A stretch of 64,000 bases of DNA from a virus. The notes beneath the pieces are model-generated. The model was not told the origin of the DNA. It saw only the letters and a program-made list of their open reading frames with translations, and made no database searches. The position numbers and the translations under genes are program-made. Below, piece after piece: positions 37,122-46,941 of this stretch; the stretch's first letter is position 1, and every line of letters begins with the position of its first letter. The stretch lies in IMG/VR virus record IMGVR_UViG_3300000651_000004, positions 8-64,007 of that record. The stretch is one strand, 5' to 3'.

Positions 37122-39605
37122 TTATGCAAAGGCCGGCAATTCCTCTGAACTTTTTACCGGTGATTTCTCTTTAATCATCTTGGCCAGCACTGCCTGGGTC
37201 TGTGGCCGCTGGTAAGTCGGGGTGGCTATCTTAGGCAGCTGTCTCCGGGGTTGAGCTTGAGCGACTTCCTCGACTGGTTCTTTTTCTTCCGGTTCTTTTG
37301 CAGCGGCAGTCCTGGTTTCTTCGGGTTGTTCTTCAGTCTTAGCTACCGTAGCGCCAGGGGTGCCCTTCAAATCTTCCTGCACATATTTTTTGAAATTGTC
37401 CCATGGATAATCCAGCGGGTCCTGTTTGCGTTCCGGCGCGATGGTTGAATGTCCGACCACGTCATCAATCGTAAGACCGGGGTGCCGTTCCATAATCTGG
37501 GATACCAGCTTGGCTGCCCCGCGAACCTGGGCATCCGGCCAATCCTGTTTCCCGTCAACATGCTCCTGTTCGATGCCAAGGGTGACCTGGTTGGAGTAAC
37601 GGCTATCGTCAATGTTTTTGCCGGCATGATAAGCGACATCATTTTCGGGAACGAAATGCTGCACTGTCCCATCCCTGTTCACATAATAGTGGGCGGACAC
37701 ATTGCCTTGAGTCAGGTTATTGATATCGCCTTCCCGAGTGCCGTCGCCTGAATGCATGACAATGGTGCGAATATCGCGAGTCTTACCTTCCGCTGTCTTG
37801 CTAAATGAGACTGAAGGAGTATCGACAGCCGCTTCCTGAGGCGGTTTATAACCAGCCGGTACTCCTTGTTCAGTTGAGGCCCACTGGTTACGACCCAAGG
37901 CTTCCTTGACCGCCACATTAGTCTCTTCCTGGGTAGGCCCCCCTGCAGGAGTTGGTCGGCGGCTGCCATTGTTTATGTGCTGTTCCCAGGTGGTGTCGCT
38001 GATGGTGCCAGGGTGATACCCTCTGATCTGCATCGATTCGCCATGAGGGCCGATAATTGAGAAACCCACCTTGGCTTTGCCGCCGGTATTTAAATCGTGT
38101 GAAGTCTTGTAGGTCAGATCAATCGCGTTCCCAGTCCATTCGGCGGGGCCGGCATCGATTATTGGCACAGTCTTGGTGACCCCGCTTTCATTGCTTACGG
38201 CAACGTGGTAATCACCGCGCTTGATGGCTTCCCGGATATTGGGATCATTGGTGTAATCGCCGATCGTTTGTTTGATGACGTTAATGGGTAACGATGCGCC
38301 CTCGATATCTTTGTTGTGCGCGTTAAACCCGAAGGCAGTTTGAGGATTTTCATCCATGGCATCATAACTGCCTTTCTCATAATCCAGGCCCCAGGTGGTG
38401 CCGTTGCCAACCACCCGGTCATGATAATCAGGCGCTGGCGCTTCCTGCTCAGCCGGTTTTTGTGCCGGGGGTGGTGCGGCCTTGGCGGTTGTATCTTCCA
38501 GGGGTACCGGCTCAGGAACATTGTGCGGAACCATGTTTTCATCCGGCGCATGGTAGCTCCGCAACAGGTTTTCCATGTTGCTCTCTTCAGCCTTGTATTG
38601 CCCAATCAGGTTGGGGGCTTGAGGCGAATAGAGGCCGCGATCCACCTGGTTGTCAGTGGGCGCGGCTGTTGCACTTTTTAATGGTGCAAACGCGGCATCA
38701 AACCCTCCTTGAGTAGATTTGCTTAAAGCAGCAAAGGGGTCTGAAAGAAACGAAAGAGCGTCTGGCGCTTGTTCGTTCCCGCTTAATGGAACAATGGCTT
38801 CCGGACCTGCCTCGCCAACCAGGGCCACGGTGGGGCTGGTGACAATGCCGCCCTCCTGATAACGAGGAAGCCGGGAGACGAAAAGATTATTTTCTAAATT
38901 GGCTTGCCAGTTGGCTCCGCTTTGTGGTTGGGCGGTTTGCAGCTGTTGTTGCCGACCGGCCGGCAGCGGCAAATTAGTTCCCGGTTGCTGACCTGGCTGC
39001 GGCGGGGGCGGTTGAACCGTGACATCCAACGGGCCCATGAGAGAGGGTGCGGTTGGAGTGCCGATTGGCGCACCTTCTCTATAGGCAAGACCTCCGGCTG
39101 GGGCGCTGATGGCTGTACCGGGAGCCTGCGGTTGCATCCCGTACATTTGGGCCGGAGGAACCCAGCCCCAGCTTCTCGGGTCAATTGTCTGCGGCAATTG
39201 CCCTGCCTGAGGCCCCTGATTCTTTTCCTGGGAAGGCCCCATGAACTCGTAATAAGTATTCGGCCCCTGGCCTGGTTGATCCCATTGCTGGATTGATTGC
39301 CAGTTGCTGGGATTAGTCAGGATGTTGAGCAGGTTCTGATTCTGAGGCGTATTAAGCTCCGAGAGATTAGGCGAAAAACCAGCGCCAATCCCTGAGATCT
39401 CGCTTCCCGGCTGAGTTCCGATGTCCAGACCACCGGGGGGTACCCCTTGGTCACCAGCGCCGTAAGTAAGTGGACCACCCGGAGTTTCACTTATGCCAAG
39501 ACCACCAAACAGCGAGGAAAGATCCGGCCCTCCGATAATCTTGCGCTGATTGAACAGCTGTTGAAGATTCGTTAAAGAGAACTGGCTGTTGGCGGCGGCA
39601 GGCAT
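37122..39605 (-). CDS. internal virion protein with DPBB and amidase domains (827 aa)
   Basis: Modular virion protein. Residues about 1-300 are Gln/Gly/Pro-rich; near residue 260 there is VALVGEAGPEAIVPLSG, a motif common in phage tail/tape-measure ends. About 400-530: a double-psi beta-barrel/RlpA-like stretch (VPIIDAGPAEWTGNAIDLTY). About 605-760: N-acetylmuramoyl-L-alanine amidase, Amidase_2/PGRP type: IVMHSGDG (His618), AYHAGKN, VGHSTIAPERKQDP (zinc ligands and active-site region). C-terminal 60 residues are Glu-rich. Its gene sits between other internal proteins, so it probably opens peptidoglycan during DNA entry. Confidence 0.8.
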   Translation of the reverse strand: MPAAANSQFSLTNLQQLFNQRKIIGGPDLSSLFGGLGISETPGGPLTYGAGDQGVPPGGLDIGTQPGSEISGIGAGFSPNLSELNTPQNQNLLNILTNPSNWQSIQQWDQPGQGPNTYYEFMGPSQEKNQGPQAGQLPQTIDPRSWGWVPPAQMYGMQPQAPGTAISAPAGGLAYREGAPIGTPTAPSLMGPLDVTVQPPPPQPGQQPGTNLPLPAGRQQQLQTAQPQSGANWQANLENNLFVSRLPRYQEGGIVTSPTVALVGEAGPEAIVPLSGNEQAPDALSFLSDPFAALSKSTQGGFDAAFAPLKSATAAPTDNQVDRGLYSPQAPNLIGQYKAEESNMENLLRSYHAPDENMVPHNVPEPVPLEDTTAKAAPPPAQKPAEQEAPAPDYHDRVVGNGTTWGLDYEKGSYDAMDENPQTAFGFNAHNKDIEGASLPINVIKQTIGDYTNDPNIREAIKRGDYHVAVSNESGVTKTVPIIDAGPAEWTGNAIDLTYKTSHDLNTGGKAKVGFSIIGPHGESMQIRGYHPGTISDTTWEQHINNGSRRPTPAGGPTQEETNVAVKEALGRNQWASTEQGVPAGYKPPQEAAVDTPSVSFSKTAEGKTRDIRTIVMHSGDGTREGDINNLTQGNVSAHYYVNRDGTVQHFVPENDVAYHAGKNIDDSRYSNQVTLGIEQEHVDGKQDWPDAQVRGAAKLVSQIMERHPGLTIDDVVGHSTIAPERKQDPLDYPWDNFKKYVQEDLKGTPGATVAKTEEQPEETRTAAAKEPEEKEPVEEVAQAQPRRQLPKIATPTYQRPQTQAVLAKMIKEKSPVKSSEELPAFA

Positions 39606-39606
39606 T

Positions 39607-41190
39607 TTAAGCTAATGCTTCTTCTCCTTCTTCTTCAGTCCCCTGGCCGCCTCCCTGGAACAGGGCATTCATGCTGTCGGTCAAAGAGCCTGAATCGATT
39701 GCCGCAGCGTACCGATTGGTCATACCAGGGAGCAGGAAAGAGCCGCCGCCGCCGGCTGCTTCAGCAGCTGGAACTGGCGCTGGCGTTGTGGTTGCTGCCG
39801 CCAGGTTGGTTGCACCAACTGCTGGGGTCGCCATCGAATGTTGCCCGGTCCAGAATTCAGCCCTGGCTTTTGATGAGGTGCTTCCCGGCTGGCCGCCACC
39901 TCTGCCACCTAAGTTATCAAGTGCTTTTTGGTATTCAGTCGGATTAGTATCCTTTAGATAATCAATTCGTAATGCTTCAGCACTAGTCCGTGCATCATAA
40001 GCATCGGCTGATTCATCTTTCCCTTTGGGCATAGCGGCCTGGACTTTGTCCATTACTTCTCTGCTCGGCTTATAGCCGGAAGTTTTAGGTGCTTTTTCTT
40101 CCTGTTTAAGCCGGGCCATAAAATGTTCCTGGGCAGTGTTACCAGCCGAATATGCCCCCTGTTCGATGTCTTTGGCAGACATACCGGGTTGATGAGTAGC
40201 AATGGATTTGTTGTAAGCGTCCCAGGCATCGGTGCCCCAGAGTTTTTTTACCTTAAACCTTTCTTCGGCCTGCCTGGCATTGAACATGGCTTCACCAAAA
40301 CGGTTCTGTTGATGATCGTTGGGGTCGGTATTGATGTAGGTTTCCATGAACGCTTTTTTGGCGTCAGGGCTCATCGCGCTAAGTTTACTGCGCTCATCAA
40401 CTTCCATACCCAAAGCGGTAGCCGGTCCCATAATCCCTTCCCATCGATGCCGGCCGTCATCGGTTTTCAGTTTGCTCCAGGTATCAGTAATCATCTGCTG
40501 GATCTCAGGATTATCCTGTGAAGCATAAAGATCTTGCGGCCGCTGTTTATGCACCCATTCTGTAGCATCCCGAATAGTTCGCTCGTCATCGGCTCGATCC
40601 TGCAGCTTAAGTTTAGCTTCAGAATCTAAAGTTTGTTGATGTTCTCGTTCAGCGTTCTCCCTGGCAATTAATGCCTGATCAGTAATCTTCTTTTGCTCCA
40701 GCTCATCCTGAGCTTTCTTTTCATCCGCCTCGTTATGCCGCTTGGTTTCTGCTTGCTGTGCGTCAAAACGCTGGCTCTCCATGTCGTGCCAGCGGGCATC
40801 CTCATCCTTGGCCTGTTGATCGATTCGGTCGCGTAACGCCTGGGATTGTTCTTCAGCCTGGTTATGCCGGGAAGTTTCTTGTTGTTTGGCGGAATCAAGT
40901 CCGAAAGCCAGCTTGGCTTGCGCTTCCTTGGCGACGTTCTCACGTCTGGTTTCACCCAGCTGCTGCACCTTGAGATCGTGTTCATCGAGGAAATTTTGTG
41001 CTTCAGCTTTTCGGAAATCGTCCTCGCTCATCGCTTTCTTCCAGTCCAGGATGTACTGGTAAGGTGCCAATGCACCACGGATTGCTTCCGAGAACATGCC
41101 GGCATAGTTAGGGGCATTAGTCGGCCTGCCTACTTCTTCGCTGACCGGCTTGACCGGCTGAATCTGACCGCCAAATCCTTCTCCTGCCAT
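39607..41190 (-). CDS. internal virion / ejection protein, coiled-coil (527 aa)
   Basis: Long charged protein with an extended coiled coil over residues about 40-250 (EAQNFLDEHDLKVQQLGETR; QALRDRIDQQAKDEDARWHD; KKAQDELEQKKITDQALIAR). Then a helical globular part (MSPDAKKAFMETYINTDPND) and a low-complexity Gly/Ala-rich end. Position between two internal-protein genes in the late operon and coiled-coil form recall podovirus core/ejection proteins. No enzymatic motif. Confidence 0.65.
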   Translation of the reverse strand: MAGEGFGGQIQPVKPVSEEVGRPTNAPNYAGMFSEAIRGALAPYQYILDWKKAMSEDDFRKAEAQNFLDEHDLKVQQLGETRRENVAKEAQAKLAFGLDSAKQQETSRHNQAEEQSQALRDRIDQQAKDEDARWHDMESQRFDAQQAETKRHNEADEKKAQDELEQKKITDQALIARENAEREHQQTLDSEAKLKLQDRADDERTIRDATEWVHKQRPQDLYASQDNPEIQQMITDTWSKLKTDDGRHRWEGIMGPATALGMEVDERSKLSAMSPDAKKAFMETYINTDPNDHQQNRFGEAMFNARQAEERFKVKKLWGTDAWDAYNKSIATHQPGMSAKDIEQGAYSAGNTAQEHFMARLKQEEKAPKTSGYKPSREVMDKVQAAMPKGKDESADAYDARTSAEALRIDYLKDTNPTEYQKALDNLGGRGGGQPGSTSSKARAEFWTGQHSMATPAVGATNLAAATTTPAPVPAAEAAGGGGSFLLPGMTNRYAAAIDSGSLTDSMNALFQGGGQGTEEEGEEALA

Positions 41191-41200
41191 AGTTTAACTC

Positions 41201-42187
41201 CTACATTCTGGAAGCTTGCGCCACGTTAAAACTGGTTCCGTAACTGCCGAAATCACCAGTCCAGTCATCGGGCATACCCCAATCAAATGAACCGCTCCCG
41301 CCGCCGCTGCCGCCAGTGACATCGTAATCACTTAAATTGCCGGTGTAATCATCCGGGATGCCGATATCACTGCCGCCGCCGGTGGAAGTGCCAGGGGCTC
41401 CACCGCCCCCGCCAAATTTTAAGCCGCCACTGCCAAAGAGTTTTGATAAGGCGCTGGTGATACTGCTGATTCCGCCCCCCAGTCCGCTCATGGCGCTCCC
41501 GCCTTGGGCTGCTTTATAGCCCTGCATAGCCATCTGATTGCCGCTATTGATAATCTCCTGCTGATTTTTGATATCGTTATTGTAGTACGCTGCCTGATCC
41601 TGGCGCGCCAAGAGCTGGGCCGGGGTAAAGAGCAGGCTGGATACCGGTGTAAAGGATGGGTTAAGCGCGCGCGCGGCATTAGCCCCGATCCCGAACATCT
41701 CGGTTCCCTTCTGTTGCAGGGAAAGACTGGTCAGGCCCAGATCGCGCGCAGTCAGGTTGCGGCCCATCCCACTGGTTGCGCCATATCCTCCGCTAATGGC
41801 TTGTTGCGCGGTAGCGCGCTGGATCTGATCCTGGACATCCTGCGGAATGATCCCGCTTAAATAGGTGCTGGCCAGGTTGGAGATCTGGCCGATCTGGCTG
41901 GTAAGCCCCGGGTAAATTTTGCTTAAACCCCGCTGGTAAGCCTGGTTGGAAAGCGCATCGGCCATGGAGGCCGTTTCCGCCATACTGGGAATAACCGCTG
42001 ACTGGCCGGCGTAATCGGTTAATCCGGTCATGTAATCGGGCAGCGTGACACCTGATAATTTGACCGGTTTAGGTTTAGGCATGCTGCTGCCGCCACCGCC
42101 CCCGCCAAATAAACCGCCTTTAGATGCCGCACCGATTCCGGCGGCGGCAACTGAGCCGACTGCACCGATTATTGCTCCGACTCCCAT
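41201..42187 (-). CDS. internal virion protein, Gly-rich (328 aa)
   Basis: MGVGAIIGAVGSVAAAGIGA begins with a hydrophobic Gly/Ala stretch that could cross a membrane, followed by G-rich linkers, a helical centre (NAARALNPSFTPVSSLLFTP; QEIINSGNQMAMQGYKAAQG) and a Gly/Asp-rich tail. This 'Gly-hydrophobic N-terminus + helix bundle' layout is common in podovirus internal/ejection proteins of about this length (T7 gp14-like in position, not in sequence). Function inferred from position. Confidence 0.6.
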   Translation of the reverse strand: MGVGAIIGAVGSVAAAGIGAASKGGLFGGGGGGSSMPKPKPVKLSGVTLPDYMTGLTDYAGQSAVIPSMAETASMADALSNQAYQRGLSKIYPGLTSQIGQISNLASTYLSGIIPQDVQDQIQRATAQQAISGGYGATSGMGRNLTARDLGLTSLSLQQKGTEMFGIGANAARALNPSFTPVSSLLFTPAQLLARQDQAAYYNNDIKNQQEIINSGNQMAMQGYKAAQGGSAMSGLGGGISSITSALSKLFGSGGLKFGGGGGAPGTSTGGGSDIGIPDDYTGNLSDYDVTGGSGGGSGSFDWGMPDDWTGDFGSYGTSFNVAQASRM

Positions 42188-42191
42188 AATT

Positions 42192-42743
42192 TTATTTCAC
42201 TCCTAAAAGCGGCCAGAGAAGGTCGCCTGTACGCTGCATTAGATGTGCCGCTTTTTTAAAACAGATCTGGGAAGGCACCGTCACATTGAAGCCTTCCAGC
42301 ATCTCCAATCGATGCCGGTTTAGAGGGTGTGATCCAAAAAGGAATTTCCAGATTTTGATCGAATCAAATTTCTGGTACTCGATGACCAGGGGGCTATAAG
42401 CGTTCTCGATCCGGTCCAGTTCCCGGTCCATTCGTTCCAGCATTTCCCAGCATGTGATGTTGAAAGCTTTCTCAACCGCTTTAGCGACCTCTTCGATATT
42501 CCGGCGCACCACGACTACCCGCGCGCGCGGGAACATGTCGATTAATTGTTCCATGACTAGGCAGTTGAGAGAATCAGCTACACCCGCGAAAGGCGTTCCA
42601 GTTGACTCTAAAAGCCTTGGATAATCTCCAAGAGCGCAATCGCTCATCGGCTCATGAAAACAGTAGGAAGGACCGTAGGTCAGGAAATTGGCCAGCCAGG
42701 CGGTGCGGCTGCGGGGGAGTGATGCTATAAAGAACGGGATCAT
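42192..42743 (-). CDS. sulfotransferase-like P-loop protein (183 aa)
   Basis: Phage-encoded sulfotransferase-family protein. N-terminal FIASLPRSRTAWLANFL (5-21) matches the 5'-phosphosulfate loop for PAPS, and ARVVVVRRNIEEVAKAVEKA (about 74-93) fits the 3'-phosphate-binding strand-helix. The length is short for the family (usually 250-300 aa), so the substrate part is reduced. It lies among virion genes, coupled by ATGA to the upstream small gene. It could sulfate host surface sugars, virion proteins or lipids; substrate unknown. Activity inferred from motifs only. Confidence 0.75.
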   Translation of the reverse strand: MIPFFIASLPRSRTAWLANFLTYGPSYCFHEPMSDCALGDYPRLLESTGTPFAGVADSLNCLVMEQLIDMFPRARVVVVRRNIEEVAKAVEKAFNITCWEMLERMDRELDRIENAYSPLVIEYQKFDSIKIWKFLFGSHPLNRHRLEMLEGFNVTVPSQICFKKAAHLMQRTGDLLWPLLGVK

Positions 42744-42919
42744 CTTCGACCGGCTTTGGGTTTTGGGGCTTTCTTTTTCCCTGGATATCCTCCCTTTGGT
42801 TTAGTGGCGAAATCGCGCAGCTGGCTTTTGCTCATCCCGGTCTGAGTCTTTTCCCCACGCTCAGCACGAGCATAATCGGCTCCCATAAACCGCTGTTGTT
42901 TTGGTGTTTTAGCAGGCAT
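42740..42919 (-). CDS. small basic virion-associated protein, DUF3008-like (59 aa)
   Basis: MPAKTPKQQRFMGADYARAE RGEKTQTGMSKSQLRDFATK: the pattern 'pAkt..QqRFMGa..Ar...G..t.tgmS..qLRdFa..p' recalls DUF3008-type small phage proteins. The ATG overlaps the preceding stop (TGATG) and its stop overlaps the sulfotransferase start, so it is a true small gene. Lys/Arg-rich end. Possibly a small capsid-associated protein. Confidence 0.65.
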   Translation of the reverse strand: MPAKTPKQQRFMGADYARAERGEKTQTGMSKSQLRDFATKPKGGYPGKKKAPKPKAGRR

Positions 42920-43296
42920 CAGCAGAATTTCCTGAAAGAAGTGTTATCCCAGAAGACCCCAAAAGTTTGATTGGCAACGATTGCGTTGGCGGCCAGGGCA
43001 GCATTGCCAAGGGTAACGATCGGTTTAGCGCCCAGCCCGTTTACGTTAAGGGTCGGGCCGGCCAGGTTGGGATTGGTTGCGGTAATGAAAAGCACAACGC
43101 CAGCGTTAAGCGCGAAATTGCCGGCTACACTGACCGCGTAGGCCTGGTTATTGGTTGAATCGATCCCATAATAAGAGGTGCCTGCACCTGTTAACCCCGT
43201 GGGTCCGGGCTGGCCTTGAAAACCTTGCGGACCACCGGGGCTGACAAGCGCGCCCGATGGCACACTGGTTCCTGGAATTGCAACTGGATTAGCCAT
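42919..43296 (-). CDS. short collagen-like tail protein (125 aa)
   Basis: MANPVAIPGTSVPSGALVSP GG begins like the collar fibre at 44655 (MPASQPIPGTTVPAGSQISP). A short Gly-X-Y tract (GFQGQPGPTGLTGAG) leads to a beta-rich domain (YGIDSTNNQAYAVSVAGNFA; LNVNGLGAKPIVTLGNAALA). Likely a trimeric minor tail fibre or spike base. Confidence 0.6.
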   Translation of the reverse strand: MANPVAIPGTSVPSGALVSPGGPQGFQGQPGPTGLTGAGTSYYGIDSTNNQAYAVSVAGNFALNAGVVLFITATNPNLAGPTLNVNGLGAKPIVTLGNAALAANAIVANQTFGVFWDNTSFRKFC

Positions 43297-43561
43297 GAAT
43301 ACCGTCCCAATCGGTTTGCGCGGAGGCCATTGCGATATCCAGATTCATGGCGGCAGTCTCCAGCGGCCAGCCAAAGTTCCCGCCCCCTTGTTTGATCAGC
43401 CGATTCACATGGTACTGGTCGCTGACACCCCCGCGTAGAATGACGGCGGGATCGTTGACCGGGAAAATTTCATAGCTCACGCTGGGCGAAGGTGTGGCAG
43501 TGGCTCTTAACAAAGATCCATCACCAGCCTGGTCAATTTTCCAATCTAATTTTGTAGTCAT
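43289..43561 (-). CDS. hypothetical virion-operon protein (90 aa)
   Basis: MTTKLDWKIDQAGDGSLLRA..., beta-type start and a helical end (AMNLDIAMASAQTDWDGIHG). Joined by short overlaps to the fibre genes on both sides. No recognised domain; probably a small tail-fibre accessory or chaperone. Confidence 0.55.
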   Translation of the reverse strand: MTTKLDWKIDQAGDGSLLRATATPSPSVSYEIFPVNDPAVILRGGVSDQYHVNRLIKQGGGNFGWPLETAAMNLDIAMASAQTDWDGIHG

Positions 43562-44655
43562 ATTTTGATTATTTTATTCGCAACCATATAAGGCATCATG
43601 GTGTTATGGCCAGTCCCGCTACCGGCATTGGCGGTATTGGCAATTGATGCGCCATCGGTGGTGTTCGTAGAAGGGCCGCCGGAATTCGCCCACCCGCCAT
43701 TGGTCTGGCTGGCATAGACCGTGTTGCCAGCTGGAATATTGGCCCCGTCTGACCCGCCGCTTGGAGCGCCAGTTTGCGTTGCCCCAGAAGTTGAATATTG
43801 ACCCGCCCCTGGTTGTGAGCCTGTAGCGCCAACCGGGTTATAGTACGAATGCGTATGCCCGCCCAGCCCGTGCGCGTGATAAAAGCCGGCATTGATATTG
43901 TGATAGTGGTCTATGTAATGGGAGTGATTCCCCATCGTGTGGGTGTGAGCAACCCCGTGGCTGTGGACGGCTTCCTCCCCTACCGTTAAAGCATGATTCT
44001 CCTCGCCCCCAACTGCGGCCAGTGCCCGATTGGTGAGCCCAGCCCCCTGGCCGGCACCTATGGTGGCGCGGCCGCGCAGATCGGGCACGTTAAAACTGTT
44101 TCCGCTCCCGCCGTACTTATACCCGATCACTGCAAACAAATTGCCCATGGCCCCGGCAGTCGGATAACTGGTCCCATCTGTCAGGACAAACCCGCTTGGC
44201 GCGGTGTCCCCGCCAAAATCGATGATCGCGCCGGTCGGGATAACGAACCCGACCAGGGCCGCCGCCAGGCTGTGACAGGCGTTGTCGCCCCCAACGTAAT
44301 CGGTTGAGGCCCCGCTTAAAATCGCGAGCAACCCCGCCATGCTGGTGTTGGCCAGGGGAATTGTCGGCGGCGGCTGGGGATTAAGCAGGGTCAGCTGGTT
44401 ACCGTTTTTAACTGAAACCTGTAAAATGCCAGGGTTGCCTGGGCCGCCCCCGGCCTGGTCCACGTAAATCATTTGCCCTGCCACTACCCAGGAAGCGTCG
44501 TTCAAGTTAACCACCACAGTTGACCCCACCTGGGGCACCGTGAACGAGCTTGCTGTCGTGTTAAAAGCGTTGATCCCCGTGCCTAATGGGCCGCCGGGGC
44601 TGATCTGGCTCCCTGCCGGTACGGTTGTTCCTGGGATTGGTTGGCTGGCTGGCAT
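43558..44655 (-). CDS. tail collar fibre (365 aa)
   Basis: Receptor-binding type fibre. N-terminal tail FNTTASSFTVPQVGSTVVVN and DASWVVAGQMIYVDQAGGGP form one copy of the repeated beta module of this genome. Then STDYVGGDNACHSLAAALVG and a full tail-collar domain: GAIIDFGGDTAPSGFVLTDG, SFNVPDLRGRATIGAGQG, a His-rich region (HSHGVAHTHTMGNHSHYIDH) that should bind metal, and the end GTGHNTMMPYMVANKIIKI. The His-rich metal core and collar layout match T4 gp12-like short fibres. Domain call strong; receptor unknown. Confidence 0.85.
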   Translation of the reverse strand: MPASQPIPGTTVPAGSQISPGGPLGTGINAFNTTASSFTVPQVGSTVVVNLNDASWVVAGQMIYVDQAGGGPGNPGILQVSVKNGNQLTLLNPQPPPTIPLANTSMAGLLAILSGASTDYVGGDNACHSLAAALVGFVIPTGAIIDFGGDTAPSGFVLTDGTSYPTAGAMGNLFAVIGYKYGGSGNSFNVPDLRGRATIGAGQGAGLTNRALAAVGGEENHALTVGEEAVHSHGVAHTHTMGNHSHYIDHYHNINAGFYHAHGLGGHTHSYYNPVGATGSQPGAGQYSTSGATQTGAPSGGSDGANIPAGNTVYASQTNGGWANSGGPSTNTTDGASIANTANAGSGTGHNTMMPYMVANKIIKI

Positions 44656-44658
44656 AGG

Positions 44659-46941
44659 TTAAAAGAAGGTGAGTAGGGTGAGCTGGTTGCCAGTCTTGGC
44701 GGTACACTGCATGACACCCGGATTCCCCGGGCCGGCAGCATTCTGGACATAAACGAATTGTCCCGGCACCACCCAGGAAGCGTCCGCGAGTGTGACAACC
44801 GTTGTCTGTCCCAGTGTGGGCACCGTGAAAGGCGCGGTTGTTTGGTTAAAAGAATTTATCCCGGCGCTGCCGGTTGCGCCTGTCGGCCCGGTGGCACCGA
44901 CCTGGCCGGTTTGACCGCCGGCACTAATCAAGCTGTTGGTATTGACCACTGTGCCTCCAACAGCCGAATTGAGTCCTCCAGGGTTGGTCAGGGTAACCGA
45001 GTTGCCGGTTTTAGAGGTTACCAGCATCGCGCCCCCGGCTCCGCTTGCCCCGGCTGTGTCGACCCAGACCATCTGCCCAGGCACGATCCAGCCAGCATCA
45101 ATCACATTGACACTCGTTTGAGCTCCGGTTGCCGGAACTGTAAAAGACGCCGTAGTCCGAGTGTAAGCAGGCGAACCGGTTGGCCCTGAAGGACCAGTCG
45201 GCCCTTGAGTACCGCCTAACCCCGGAGCTCCCGCTGCGGTGACCATGCTGCCCGAGACTGCGACCGCTCCACCGGCTACAGCGCTTCCCGGCGGGTTAAG
45301 AAGAGTGACTAGGTTGCCGTTGATTGCGGTCACCTGAAATTGGCCTGCGCTGCCAGGGGCTGCCCCGGCCAACCAGACATATTGGTTTAGGGCCATCCAG
45401 CTACTGGAAGCCACCTGAGCATTGGAACTTGAGCCTGGTGCGGGGACTGTCCAGTTGGCAGTTAATGTGGTGTAAGCATTTGCCCCAGCCGGTCCCGTCG
45501 ATCCGGTCGGCCCTTGGGCCCCCGTGGCACCAGTTGAACCTTGCGGCCCCGCCGGCCCTTGTGCGCCTTGCGGCCCGGTGGCGGTCACCGTGGTGCCGCT
45601 TGCCGCAACCGAACCTTGGGCCTGGTTAACCGCGTAACCGGTATTCTGCAAGGTTAACTGGTTAGCTCCGGCATTGATCGCGGTGATCGACAGGTAACCA
45701 ATCGGGCTGATAAAAACGAAATTGCCCAGGTTAAACTGGCTGGCTCCCCCAGCCGCCACGGTGGCAACCGCAGTCGACCCAACCGCCGGCATTGTGAAAG
45801 AGGCGGCTAAGGTGGTAAAAGAACTCGAGCCCCCTGGAGGGCCTTGAGGACCACTGGCTCCTTGCGGCCCAGCACTGCCAGCCGGCCCTTGGGCTCCGGT
45901 CGCTCCCGTGTTCCCGGTCGCGCCGGTCAAGCCTTGAGGCCCGACTGGTCCTTGAGGGCCGGTTGAACCTTGCGGCCCTGTGGCTCCAGCCGGCCCGACT
46001 GAACCGGTTGACCCCGTGGGCCCAACTGCGTTCACTGCCGCCCCGGCCGGAATGACTGTGCCAGGGCTCGCGTTCCCGGCCACGTTCAACGGGGTGGCAT
46101 GCACCTGGTTAGGGGTGTCGACCGTTTGAATGACGTAATACCCGGCCCCGGCAATGTAGAGATTGTTCCCGGCTGCCACCCCGACACTGGTGGAAAGAGG
46201 GATCACTACCGGAGTCGCCGCTGCCGGTACCGTAAAACCAGGGGCTTGAACAGTTGAAAAATAAGCGGCCCCCGGAGCGCCTTGCGGTCCAGGGTTGCCA
46301 AGCGCCCCGCCGCTGGTCACCGTCGCTCCACTGACCACAATCGTACCGGATGCCGCGTTGCCGTAAGCGCCGGTGTTGTCCACCTGGACCGTGTTGATGT
46401 CGACAACACTCATCACCTTATAGGTGCCGGCATTGCCGATATAGATATACATCCCGGCGGTTATCCAGGCCGAGTTAACCACTTTGAGCTGGGCGTTACC
46501 GTTGACAGGGGGAATCGTAAAATTGGCGCTTGTGTTAGTAACCGCCGCCTGCCCCACCGGCCCTTGAGGACCAGCTGGCCCACTCGCGCCAACCGGCCCG
46601 GTCGGCCCCGCTGGCCCAACCGGCCCTTGCGGTCCTGTCGGTCCACCGGAGGGACCGATTGGCCCTTGCACTCCTTGCGGACCTTGCAATCCTTGCGGAC
46701 CAATCACGCCTTGCGGCCCAGCCGGCCCAGTTGCGCCAATCGGCCCCTGCGGTCCAGGTACACCGATAACGCCTTGCGGCCCTACCGGCCCAGTTGAACC
46801 GGTCTGCCCGATCGGGCCTTGCAACCCCGGAGGGCCGGCTGGTCCCTGTGGACCCGGAGGGCCGGTCGCATCGATCTCTACTTCAATCGGGCCACCGGGA
46901 GTGACATCGACATTGATGGAAGTTAAAATATCGGTTGCCAT
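44659..46941 (-). CDS. collagen-like fibre with six repeated beta modules (760 aa)
   Basis: Fibrous tail protein. Long Gly-X-Y runs (for example [20 protein letters not shown]) alternate with a globular beta module of about 70 residues that has the consensus 'F-T-[VM]-P-x2-G ... W-[IV]-x2-G-[QM]-x-[IVW]-Y-[IV] ... [VA]-x-N-x-[VL]-T-L'. I count six copies, the last ending exactly at the stop codon (TLLTFF). The same module occurs in 43558-44655 and 56667-57749. Gly-X-Y runs trimerise as a collagen helix; the modules may bind sugars or stiffen the fibre. Confidence 0.8.
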   Translation of the reverse strand: MATDILTSINVDVTPGGPIEVEIDATGPPGPQGPAGPPGLQGPIGQTGSTGPVGPQGVIGVPGPQGPIGATGPAGPQGVIGPQGLQGPQGVQGPIGPSGGPTGPQGPVGPAGPTGPVGASGPAGPQGPVGQAAVTNTSANFTIPPVNGNAQLKVVNSAWITAGMYIYIGNAGTYKVMSVVDINTVQVDNTGAYGNAASGTIVVSGATVTSGGALGNPGPQGAPGAAYFSTVQAPGFTVPAAATPVVIPLSTSVGVAAGNNLYIAGAGYYVIQTVDTPNQVHATPLNVAGNASPGTVIPAGAAVNAVGPTGSTGSVGPAGATGPQGSTGPQGPVGPQGLTGATGNTGATGAQGPAGSAGPQGASGPQGPPGGSSSFTTLAASFTMPAVGSTAVATVAAGGASQFNLGNFVFISPIGYLSITAINAGANQLTLQNTGYAVNQAQGSVAASGTTVTATGPQGAQGPAGPQGSTGATGAQGPTGSTGPAGANAYTTLTANWTVPAPGSSSNAQVASSSWMALNQYVWLAGAAPGSAGQFQVTAINGNLVTLLNPPGSAVAGGAVAVSGSMVTAAGAPGLGGTQGPTGPSGPTGSPAYTRTTASFTVPATGAQTSVNVIDAGWIVPGQMVWVDTAGASGAGGAMLVTSKTGNSVTLTNPGGLNSAVGGTVVNTNSLISAGGQTGQVGATGPTGATGSAGINSFNQTTAPFTVPTLGQTTVVTLADASWVVPGQFVYVQNAAGPGNPGVMQCTAKTGNQLTLLTFF

